From Balneolaceae bacterium (GTDB lineage: Bacteria > Bacteroidota > Rhodothermia > Balneolales > Balneolaceae): a stretch of DNA of 64,000 bases. The number at the start of each line of letters is the position of its first letter. Position 1 is the stretch's first letter. Below the pieces are notes generated by a model, which worked only from the letters and a program-made list of their open reading frames with translations, was not told the DNA's origin and did no database searches. Location of the stretch: NCBI GenBank assembly GCA_006969905.1, contig CP030887.1:2592730-2656729 (forward strand), in the 5' to 3' direction. Below, piece after piece: positions 8,182-15,598 of this stretch. The translations under genes and the position numbers were made by a program.

Positions 8182-8310
8182 ACATAACGACCCGGCGTTT
8201 AAGCGGCGAGCCGTGATTGATTTATATTAAAGGCGCGTAGCCAAGTTCGCCTGCCCCGCGTCCACAAACCTGTGGACAGGCGGGGAGTCCGCTTGAAACG
8301 CTTGTTATAG
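8182..8310 (-). other. Integron attC recombination site (cassette 1, 3' end)
   Basis: On the minus strand the site begins with R'' CTATAAC and ends with R' GTTATGT. The inner arms CGTTTCAAGCGG (8300-8289) and CCGCTTAAACG (8206-8196) pair perfectly except for one extra C at 8295, the extrahelical base that orients strand choice by IntI. A strong central hairpin lies between them, with CCCCGC and GTCCACA arms. The overall length of about 129 bases is in the attC range. The TAA stop of the upstream gene is inside R''. Confidence 0.85.
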
Positions 8311-8793
8311 AGCCCAACCAGTATATTTTGATATTAACCATATTGCAATTGCTGCTAAAATTGTAACACCTATTCCTACGATCCAAGGATTATGAAAGAA
8401 ATTATACAGCTTACCCAATGATTTCTTTGGAGCTTTAGTTAAAAACCGTTCAGTAACATTTTCTCCACACTCTAATATGTCTATATCTTGAGAAAAATGA
8501 GGACCTATAAATACTGTATTGCCTCCATATTGTTCATTGTTTAATTTTGTTCTGGATTCATTTTGTTGGGTTTCATAGTCTTCAATTGATTTATCAAAAG
8601 TTTCTTCTGTTTTGATTATTTGTACTTTTTTAATCTCTTCATTTTTGTAAATAGTACCTTCAATTAGAAGATTATTACCTTTTTTAAATGGCTTTAAAAA
8701 AAGCTTCTTCAAGTCCTTTTTTGGTAAATCTCTGAATAAGACTTCTTCATTCTTTGTTCCATCCTTAGCAACAACATGGAAATAGTCACTCAT
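8305..8793 (-). CDS. Cassette-borne hypothetical protein with C-terminal membrane anchor
   Basis: A 162-residue, AT-rich protein of unknown function. Residues 1-70 are lysine-rich and may form a small beta domain. A polar middle follows, and one membrane span near the C-terminus (NPWIVGIGVTILAAIAIW, about 137-154) ends four to eight residues before the stop, so it is probably tail-anchored with the bulk in the cytosol. The start lies 18 bases inside the cassette boundary and the stop lies in the attC R'' core. I recognise no catalytic motif. Tail-anchored cassette products of this size are often accessory or stress/defence proteins, but that is only context. Confidence 0.7.
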   Translation of the reverse strand: MSDYFHVVAKDGTKNEEVLFRDLPKKDLKKLFLKPFKKGNNLLIEGTIYKNEEIKKVQIIKTEETFDKSIEDYETQQNESRTKLNNEQYGGNTVFIGPHFSQDIDILECGENVTERFLTKAPKKSLGKLYNFFHNPWIVGIGVTILAAIAIWLISKYTGWAL

Positions 8794-8810
8794 ATTAAGA
8801 CTTATTTATT

Positions 8811-8821
8811 GGCTCTATAAC
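8811..8821 (-). other. 5' boundary of integron cassette 1
   Basis: GTTATAGAGCC on the minus strand (8821-8811) is the exact inverse of GGCTCTATAAC at the R'' end (8314-8304). In a circular cassette these two pieces form one complete R'/R'' pair, so the crossover would be G^TT at 8821/8820. No attC-like arms precede it, so this looks like insertion at a non-attC (secondary) G^TT site. Confidence 0.65.
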
Positions 8822-8913
8822 ATAATATTATCCAAACAAGAATCTACAATATATTTAGCTAACCCACTAATAATAATTGGTTAATCCGAATATTTAGTTT
8901 CAATAAAATCCAA

Positions 8914-10380
8914 TTATTCAAACCGCTCAACCAACTCCACCACATTCAGCGCACTTTGAATAACCAATGGAATGCCCCCGCCGGGATGGGTGGAGCCGCC
9001 CACAAAATACAAGCCTTCAATTTCACGGGATTTGTTTCTTGGGCGGACAAAGGCTGAGAATTTGTCATTGGAGGAAGTACCGTAAATGCTGCCTTTATTG
9101 GAGAGATACTGAGTATAGAAATCCTGTGGGGTGATCTCTTTTCTAAAACTAATATGTTTGGAAAGATCACTCAATCCCCGAATCTCTAAATCCCTGATCA
9201 CCTTATCACCATATTCATTCTCACTCCAGTCATACGAGTCGCTCAGATAAGGAGCATTGACCAGGATAAACAGGTTGGAACTGCCTTCAGGGGCATGGTC
9301 TTTATCGGAATAAGAGGTATTCGCTACATAAATGGTGGGATCGTCCGACATCACCTTTTCCGTAAATATCTGCTCAAACTCTCTCTCATAGTCCTTGCTG
9401 AAAAAGATGTTATGGTGGATCAATTGATCATAGGTTTTATTTATCCCCAACAACAACACAAAGCCGGAGCAGGAGGGTTCTATTTGAGCAGCTTTCTTTT
9501 TCTTTTTAGGGGAAATAGTATCCTTATCAATCAGCTGTACAATAGTCTCTGTGGCATCGCTGTTGGCAACTACCAGATCTGCATCCAGCAGTTTCCCATC
9601 TTTGGCTTCTACTCCTGTTACTTTCTTTTTTAGTACATGTATCTGGGTAATCTCTGAATCGAATAGGAAATTAACTCCCAATGAGTTAGCCAGGTCATAT
9701 AAAGACTGTGCTATCCTGAATAAACCTCCTTTCACATAATATCCGCCCTGGCTGATCTCAATATGGGGAATCACATTCAGGGTAGCCGGGGCAAGAAAAG
9801 GAGAGGAGCCGTTGTAGGTGGTAAAGCGCTTAAAAAACTGCCTCAGGTACGGAGACTTGAAATAAGAATCGACCCGCTTGCTCACGGTGGTAAAGGCATC
9901 AATCCCAAAGAAGGAAAACAGGTTTAAACCCTTTAGGTCTTTTAAATCATAAAGAGGATTGAGCACAAAAGCATCATTCGTTTTGTGATATATGGATTCC
10001 GCATATTCGAGGAACTTAGTAAATGCCTCTTCGTCCTCAGGCGCTATTCTTCGTATTTCTTGCAGGGTTTTATCGAGGTCGCTGTAGTTGTTGAACTGGG
10101 TTCCGTCCTGGTAAAAATACCGGCAGTTATTATGGAGTGGCACCAATTCCAGTTGTTTGGGGATTGAGGTACCGCAATACTCAAACAGGGATTCGAGTAT
10201 TTCAGGCATCGTAAACAGGCTGGGGCCTGTGTCAAAGCGGTAGCCGTTTTGTTCAACCAGGTTCATTTTGCCACCAAAACCTGCATTCTTTTCCAGAACG
10301 GTAACGGTATGGCCTTGCTTTGCCAGCAAACAAGCTGCGGATAATCCGCCAATTCCTGCTCCGATAATGACTATATTCAT
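8914..10380 (-). CDS. Carotenoid desaturase, CrtI/CrtD family
   Basis: A 488-residue FAD-dependent phytoene-desaturase-family enzyme. It has the dinucleotide fold IGAGIGGLSAACLL (6-19) followed by EKN, the RFDTGPSLFTMP substrate-side motif near 48, and the C-terminal GLYFVGGSTHPGGGIPLVIQSA signature near 453. The family introduces double bonds into C40 carotenoids at the membrane. Whether this is CrtI (phytoene) or CrtD (hydroxycarotenoid 3,4-desaturase) cannot be decided by eye. The CrtC-like, glycosyltransferase and acyltransferase genes at 60-63 kb make a tailoring desaturase plausible. It starts 22 bases from the divergent gene at 10403, and the cassette pair lies just past its 3' end. 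Confidence 0.88.
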   Translation of the reverse strand: MNIVIIGAGIGGLSAACLLAKQGHTVTVLEKNAGFGGKMNLVEQNGYRFDTGPSLFTMPEILESLFEYCGTSIPKQLELVPLHNNCRYFYQDGTQFNNYSDLDKTLQEIRRIAPEDEEAFTKFLEYAESIYHKTNDAFVLNPLYDLKDLKGLNLFSFFGIDAFTTVSKRVDSYFKSPYLRQFFKRFTTYNGSSPFLAPATLNVIPHIEISQGGYYVKGGLFRIAQSLYDLANSLGVNFLFDSEITQIHVLKKKVTGVEAKDGKLLDADLVVANSDATETIVQLIDKDTISPKKKKKAAQIEPSCSGFVLLLGINKTYDQLIHHNIFFSKDYEREFEQIFTEKVMSDDPTIYVANTSYSDKDHAPEGSSNLFILVNAPYLSDSYDWSENEYGDKVIRDLEIRGLSDLSKHISFRKEITPQDFYTQYLSNKGSIYGTSSNDKFSAFVRPRNKSREIEGLYFVGGSTHPGGGIPLVIQSALNVVELVERFE

Positions 10381-10402
10381 GCCTTGAACTTACAAACCTT
10401 TA

Positions 10403-11590
10403 GTGAAAGAAAAGCTAACCAAACCGGAAGTACTAGCATTCATCCAGGAGCATTGGAAAGAGGATCCCGCCGGGCTGATGCTAAAAGCAAACCAGTATTC
10501 TGAATTGCCTATGAAAGAGATTGCAGTTCAGATTGCATCCCGCCAAAAAGCTGAGAAAAAACTCCCGGAATGGTTCAACAATGAACAACTCATTTTGCCA
10601 CCTAAACAGAACCTGGAACAGGCTTCTTCTGAGCAGACCGCAAAGTTTAAGTCCCGGTTTGTTAAAGGAAAGCGTTTAGTGGATTTAACCGGAGGGAGTG
10701 GGGTAGATGTGAGTTATTTGTCCGGTAATTTTGAAGACAGCGTGTATGTAGAGCCGAATACTGAACTGTGTGAATTAGCGAGGTATAACTTCCGAATTCT
10801 CAAAAAGAATATCCAGGTTAAGCAATCCACGGCTGAGGATTTCCTGGAGAACATTACCGGCCCGTTTGACTGGATATTTATTGATCCTTCCCGAAGAGAT
10901 AGCCGGAGGAATAGGATGTATGCTCTTGAGGATTGCGAACCCAATGTAATTGGCCTGAAAAACCAATTATTGGATAAAGCCGATAAGGTGTTGATTAAGG
11001 CTTCTCCCATGCTGGATATCAAAAAAGCATTGAAGCAGTTCCCCGAATGCTATAAAGTACAAGCAGTAGCTGTGGACAATGAAGCAAAGGAGCTTCTTTT
11101 TTACTTAAAAGCCGGATTTGAGGGAGAGGCTGATATCGAGGCATGGAACCTTTCTGAGACTAAAGATGAACAGCACTTTGGCTTTACCTACCAGGAGGAG
11201 CAGGGAGCCATAGCTACTATCGCTAAGCCTGAATCTTACCTGTACGAACCTAACTCAGCCATTATGAAATCGGGTGGCTATAATTTGATCAGCTCAAGAT
11301 TCGGGGTATACAAACTTCACAAAAATACCCATTTATACAGCGCAGGGATATTGATTGACGATTTTCCGGGAAGAGTATTGTGTATTAAAGAGATATTCAA
11401 AACATCCAAAAAGGAGATTCGGAAAAGAATCCCAAATGGGAAAGTGAATGTGGTAGTTCGTAATTATCCTTCCGGTGCCAATGAGGTCAAAAAGAAGTTT
11501 TCCCTTGTAGACGGGGGAGATGATTTCCTGGTATTTTGTGAAATAGAAGGAGAAGGCTTTAAAGCACTTTGGTGTGAAAGGGTTTTGTAA
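10403..11590 (+). CDS. THUMP-like class I SAM-dependent methyltransferase
   Basis: A 395-residue protein. After a helical N-terminus (1-85) comes a Rossmann methyltransferase domain with VDLTGGSGVDVSYL (motif I, about 98-111), VEPN (acidic strand 2 end) and DWIFIDPSRR (motif IV, about 155-164). The C-terminal ~75 residues match the pattern of the THUMP-like domain (VVRNYP, VKKKFSLVDGGDDFLVF). This points to an RNA substrate, probably tRNA or rRNA, but the modified base is unknown. The GTG start at 10403 is divergent from the carotenoid desaturase with only 22 bases between them. Confidence 0.8.
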   Translation: MKEKLTKPEVLAFIQEHWKEDPAGLMLKANQYSELPMKEIAVQIASRQKAEKKLPEWFNNEQLILPPKQNLEQASSEQTAKFKSRFVKGKRLVDLTGGSGVDVSYLSGNFEDSVYVEPNTELCELARYNFRILKKNIQVKQSTAEDFLENITGPFDWIFIDPSRRDSRRNRMYALEDCEPNVIGLKNQLLDKADKVLIKASPMLDIKKALKQFPECYKVQAVAVDNEAKELLFYLKAGFEGEADIEAWNLSETKDEQHFGFTYQEEQGAIATIAKPESYLYEPNSAIMKSGGYNLISSRFGVYKLHKNTHLYSAGILIDDFPGRVLCIKEIFKTSKKEIRKRIPNGKVNVVVRNYPSGANEVKKKFSLVDGGDDFLVFCEIEGEGFKALWCERVL

Positions 11591-11602
11591 GCCACATTCC
11601 AA

Positions 11603-12430
11603 TCAAATCCGCTTTAGTCTCTCGGTTATCTCAGAAAGCCGTAGCCATTGCTGGTAGAAAAGCGGAAGATTTACAACACTTCCAATATACTGGAAAACAT
11701 ACATTACAAGTGCAAAGAGGGTGCCATATTGGGTAATACCATCGGAGATAGCAATGACGATGGATAAAACCAGGAAGCCCAATAAGAACAACCAGGAAAC
11801 AGAAAAATTAAGTGTTTCCAAATCGGATAGCTTAATGTTCCAATTCATCATTGCCCTTAAATGATTGCTAAGCTCATTATTTTTATTGGCAATAGCATCC
11901 ACTTGTTTTTCCAACTCGTCATTATACCCTTCGTTATAACCGAGTGTTCGTTTGCTACTGATCACATATATAATAAACACTATAAGGCTTACCAAAAGTG
12001 TTCCTACGAAGATCTTTACACTCAGGAAAGAAATAATGATGATTACCCCTATAAGGCCTATGATATTATCAACCAGTACGGGTAATGAGTTTTCCATAAA
12101 CTCAACAAGTTCCCTGAGCATAGATAACCTTGCCGTTCGTTTAGATTCTTCTTTTACATCAACGACCTCAACAGCTTTGAGCCCAAAGTTGGTATATACG
12201 TCTGCATAAAACCGTGAGTCAAAAAAGCGCCTCCCGGAACCGATTATTAATGAAACGATCCCTAAAGTGCCTAATTGAACAGCTCCTTTATAACTTCCGG
12301 CAATTGCATAATCAATCGCAAAACCGATGAAAAGCGGAAACAGGATACCAAGTATCGAATCTAACAATACAAGAGAACTTGTAAGGCAAAACTTCCAGGG
12401 ATAGGTTTTTACAATCTCACTTAATGTCAT
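11603..12430 (-). CDS. Stand-alone ABC transporter six-transmembrane domain protein
   Basis: A 275-residue membrane protein with about six spans in the type IV ABC exporter pattern (LFPLFIGFAIDYAI, then a long cytoplasmic helix with FMENSLPVLVDN). It lacks Walker A, signature and Walker B motifs, so no ATPase domain is fused. This fits the ABC_membrane_3 type of stand-alone domain. No ATPase gene is adjacent. It either works with a distant ATPase or has another role. It is convergent with the methyltransferase and lies 80 bases downstream of the MFS gene on the same strand. Confidence 0.65.
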   Translation of the reverse strand: MTLSEIVKTYPWKFCLTSSLVLLDSILGILFPLFIGFAIDYAIAGSYKGAVQLGTLGIVSLIIGSGRRFFDSRFYADVYTNFGLKAVEVVDVKEESKRTARLSMLRELVEFMENSLPVLVDNIIGLIGVIIIISFLSVKIFVGTLLVSLIVFIIYVISSKRTLGYNEGYNDELEKQVDAIANKNNELSNHLRAMMNWNIKLSDLETLNFSVSWLFLLGFLVLSIVIAISDGITQYGTLFALVMYVFQYIGSVVNLPLFYQQWLRLSEITERLKRI

Positions 12431-12510
12431 GGGTTCAAGGCAGGTTATTGCAGTGTCTTATTTAAGATAGAATAAATTTTCCTGAACCCTGAGTTGTATA
12501 GATTTCTTTT

Positions 12511-13875
12511 CTAATTGTGATGTTTCGGGTCTACCGGTTTCACCATCAGGTTAGAAAGCAACCCGATAAACAATAAACCAGCCATCAGGTACATGGTTAA
12601 ACTGTATACATCAGAAGGTGGTTTTTGCAGAACGTCAATCTGGTATTGGCGTAAATAGTTGATGGTAACCGGGCCTACTATGGCAGCTAAACTCCACGCT
12701 AATAACAACCTTCCGTGTATGGCTCCAACCTGCTTACTGCCAAACATGTCTCTCAGGTAAGCAGGAATTGTGGCAAAGCCACCCCCGTACATACTGATAA
12801 TTACAGCAAATGCCGCTGTGAATAATAAAAAGCTGCCCATACTGCCTGCGAAGGGAACAAATATATAAAGCATGATTCCCGCTATAAAAAAGATAGAATA
12901 GGTGTTTTTTCGGCCTATATAATCGCTGAGGGAAGACCATATAAATCTCCCAAGCATGTTGAACAAACTCAAAAGGCTTACGAAAACCGCAGCGGCAGCG
13001 GCATCAACGGCTGCATCAGCCCCTACGCTGGCTTCGCTGAACATTTCCTGTACCATTACACTGGCCTGACCCAGTACACCGATGCCCGCACTTACATTCA
13101 TTAAAAGAACCACAAACAGGAACCAGAATTGAGGTGTTTTTACCGCTGTATCAACCAACACATTGGCAGAAGTAATCATTTTATTCTGTGTTTGCTGCTG
13201 CGGATTGTATCCTTCAGGGAGCCAGCCTTCCTGCGGGATGCGAACAATGGAAGACCCAAACAGCATGAAAGCGAGATAGATGAGCCCCATGGTAATGAAG
13301 GTTTCCATTACCCCAACCGATGATGCAGTTGCAAATGTATCCATCAGCCATACACTTAATGGAGAGGCAATCATAGCGCCACCACCAAAGCCCATAATAG
13401 CCATGCCGGTAGCCATTCCCGGTTTATCGGGGAACCACTTGATCAATGTACTAACAGGGGAGATGTAACCTAATCCCAGGCCGATGCCACCAATAAACCC
13501 GGAACCCAAATAAAGCAACCAGATATTGTGTAAATGAATGCCCAATGCAGAGATTAGAAAACCACTGCTGAAACAAAGTCCGGCAAGGAACATGGTTTTT
13601 CTTGGGCCGACCCTTTCCATCCATTTCCCGAAAATTGCTGCCGAAGCCCCCAGGCAGAAAAGTGCAATTGTGAAGATCCAGCCGAGTTCGGTTAGTTTCC
13701 AGTCAGCGGGTGCTTGTTCTGTTATCCCAATTACTTTGGTTAGCGGCATGTTAAAAACGCTGAAGGCATAAATCTGCCCGATACAGAGGTGTATACTGAG
13801 AGCTGCAATAGGAACAAACCATCGGTTGTAATTGTCCTTAGCTATGCTTTTTTCCTTGTCTAAAAGTGAGATCAT
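12511..13875 (-). CDS. MFS transporter, oxalate/formate antiporter (OFA/OxlT) family
   Basis: A 454-residue permease with twelve predicted spans. N-terminal LCIGQIYAFSVFNMPLTK and GWIFTIALFCLGASAAIFG are typical of the OFA family. GKWMERVGPRKT fills the loop 2-3 MFS motif and GFIGGIGLGLGYISPVSTLIKWFPDKPG the TM4-5 region. Substrates in this family are small carboxylates such as oxalate, formate or lactate; which one cannot be told. A loose inverted repeat (GGGTTCAAGG at 12431 and CCTGAACCC at 12481) lies just downstream and might be a weak terminator. Confidence 0.85.
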   Translation of the reverse strand: MISLLDKEKSIAKDNYNRWFVPIAALSIHLCIGQIYAFSVFNMPLTKVIGITEQAPADWKLTELGWIFTIALFCLGASAAIFGKWMERVGPRKTMFLAGLCFSSGFLISALGIHLHNIWLLYLGSGFIGGIGLGLGYISPVSTLIKWFPDKPGMATGMAIMGFGGGAMIASPLSVWLMDTFATASSVGVMETFITMGLIYLAFMLFGSSIVRIPQEGWLPEGYNPQQQTQNKMITSANVLVDTAVKTPQFWFLFVVLLMNVSAGIGVLGQASVMVQEMFSEASVGADAAVDAAAAAVFVSLLSLFNMLGRFIWSSLSDYIGRKNTYSIFFIAGIMLYIFVPFAGSMGSFLLFTAAFAVIISMYGGGFATIPAYLRDMFGSKQVGAIHGRLLLAWSLAAIVGPVTINYLRQYQIDVLQKPPSDVYSLTMYLMAGLLFIGLLSNLMVKPVDPKHHN

Positions 13876-13893
13876 AATATAAATGAGACGGTT

Positions 13894-14721
13894 TTATCTC
13901 TTTAAATGGTTATTAAAAAATAAGAAGTGATATTGAATAGAATTTATCCAGTACTCTCTGGTGTGGCCTCCCGGCCGTTCTATATAGTCATGAGGTACCC
14001 CTAGCTCTAAAAAGCGTTGGTGAAGGGCACGGTTTACATCCAGGAAAAAGTCATCAATGCCTGTATCGAAAATGAGGTTGAGATCAGCATCTTTTGCACG
14101 TTCTGCCATTCCAAAAATTGCATTTTCTTCCCAGTGGGAAGGATTATCTTCATAATTCCCCAACCGGGCTTTTAAATGCCATCGCTCGGTAAATTTAGTG
14201 ATGTCCATTCCTCCACTCATACTGCCTGCCATTCCCCAAATGTCAGGGTGGCGTAATGCCTGGTAAAAAGCACCGTGCCCACCCATGCTTAATCCGGTAA
14301 TGGCGCGGCTTTCCCTGTTTTTTAGCGTTCGGTATAGCTTTTCAACTTCAGGTAATAGTTCAAAGTTTAAGTAGGTTTCATATTGGTATGAAGGATCGAC
14401 AGGGCTGTCCAGGTACCAGCTGGCTTCATCGCCATCGGGGGTTACAATGATAACCTGGTATTTATCAGCAAAATCTTTAACCGAAGGAATGTTATTAACC
14501 CAGTAGGTATGATCTTCTCCGTATCCGTGCAGCAAAAAAATAACAGGATAGGAGGTGGTAGCAGTGTGATAAGCATCAGGAAGAATAACAAGGTTCTTTA
14601 TTTCCTTATTCATTGATTTACTGGATACTACAAAGGTATCTACCGTAGATGCAGTAGAAACGAAACAGTAAAATGAAAGGAAAAGAGTGAGTAAGAGCTT
14701 TACACTATTTCTGAGAAACAT
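13894..14721 (-). CDS. Exported esterase, PF00756 (esterase D/antigen 85-like)
   Basis: An alpha/beta hydrolase of about 275 residues with a signal peptide (LLLTLFLSFYCFVSTAS). It has VIFLLHGYGEDHTYW for the oxyanion region, the nucleophile elbow GLSMGGHG, an aspartate in DTGIDDFFLD and a histidine in GGHTREYW. This gives a complete Ser-Asp-His triad. It probably hydrolyses acyl esters in the periplasm. I chose the ATG at 14721 because AAGGA sits about seven bases upstream; the earlier in-frame start at 14748 lies deeper in the preceding gene. It overlaps the gene before it by 17 bases. Confidence 0.85.
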   Translation of the reverse strand: MFLRNSVKLLLTLFLSFYCFVSTASTVDTFVVSSKSMNKEIKNLVILPDAYHTATTSYPVIFLLHGYGEDHTYWVNNIPSVKDFADKYQVIIVTPDGDEASWYLDSPVDPSYQYETYLNFELLPEVEKLYRTLKNRESRAITGLSMGGHGAFYQALRHPDIWGMAGSMSGGMDITKFTERWHLKARLGNYEDNPSHWEENAIFGMAERAKDADLNLIFDTGIDDFFLDVNRALHQRFLELGVPHDYIERPGGHTREYWINSIQYHFLFFNNHLKR

Positions 14722-15043
14722 AAATCCATCCTTGTTTTCCGGATTCAAATATTTCCCTCACTCTTTTGTACTCATCTACTTCATAGTCATCAGCCTGATG
14801 GAGTTCCTGTTCGGTTATTTCGAACAAAAGCCCTTTAATGCAATCTTCAAGGTTCCCGGTTTTTATTGCTATAGGATGGAAGGTTTGTTCGCTTTTAGCC
14901 AATACTTCTTTATCAATGATTTCCAATTCCCCTAACCGGTAACCTCGCAGCAGGTCTTTGGTACCTTTAAGAATTCGCCCAAATGATTCGAGTTGTACCT
15001 TTTCAAGTTGTAGTGTTCCGTAGCTGAATAGCATGTGTTTCAT
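14705..15043 (-). CDS. Gamma-glutamylcyclotransferase-fold (AIG2/GGCT) protein
   Basis: About 112 residues. FSYGTLQ near the N-terminus is the family's substrate-binding YGTL motif. The conserved acidic residue falls in DDYEVDEYKR, followed by the aromatic WIYV end. The fold transfers gamma-glutamyl amines to 5-oxoproline in characterised members. The ATG at 15043 puts YGTL close to the start as usual; a GTG at 15058 is the alternative. It overlaps the esterase, suggesting one transcript. Confidence 0.8.
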   Translation of the reverse strand: MKHMLFSYGTLQLEKVQLESFGRILKGTKDLLRGYRLGELEIIDKEVLAKSEQTFHPIAIKTGNLEDCIKGLLFEITEQELHQADDYEVDEYKRVREIFESGKQGWIYVSQK

Positions 15044-15100
15044 ATCATATAAATGCACACTTATGAATAGTCAACTTCATATCGGGCTGTTTACTAATGA

Positions 15101-15496
15101 TCAATTTGTTCGTTTATAGGCCCGTAAGTTATCCATTGAAAATTCAGGATAGTTATCCAGGTTTTGACTACTGTTAGAATAAGTGAGCGACCATTGAGTG
15201 GTTTCTCCCGGTTCAAGGGAGAAATTAAAACTGTCTATACTACCACCAAGCTTAATGGATTTTTGCGCATCTGTATAGAACTGGGCTTCCATATACCAGG
15301 TAGGTGTGAAAGTTTCATCCCCTGTATTTCTTACTGTGCCTTCTGCAAAAAAGGTATTATTGGTAACTTGTTTTGATTGAATTACAAAAACAACACTTTC
15401 GTATTCATATACATCTTCAGAGCCAGTAGGCGCTGTTTCAGTACAGCTAACAGCGAATATGATTAATAGAAAAAGAAGCTTAATGGAATTTTTCAT
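15101..15496 (-). CDS. Small lipoprotein, FxLYD-like domain
   Basis: About 131 residues from the ATG at 15496 (MKNSIKLLFLLIIFAVSC). The type II signal peptide has FAVSC as lipobox, so the mature protein is anchored by cysteine. The body (VIQSKQVTNNTFFAEGTVRNTGD, LEPGETTQWS) resembles small Ig-like FxLYD domains found in exported proteins. The function is unknown. The start at 15541 would add an unlikely N-terminal extension. Confidence 0.65.
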   Translation of the reverse strand: MKNSIKLLFLLIIFAVSCTETAPTGSEDVYEYESVVFVIQSKQVTNNTFFAEGTVRNTGDETFTPTWYMEAQFYTDAQKSIKLGGSIDSFNFSLEPGETTQWSLTYSNSSQNLDNYPEFSMDNLRAYKRTN

Positions 15497-15598
15497 GGTT
15501 CTCTTTATTAGTTCAATAAAAACCTGTTTATGAAAAAACAAGAATTCGATGAATTTAATATGAATTTAAATAATTCATTTTATGAAATGTATGAACTT

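Noticed and set aside
12431-12489. Terminator between the MFS and ABC-domain genes
   Set aside because: GGGTTCAAGG and CCTGAACCC pair with a bulge across a 40-base loop and no T tract; too weak to list.
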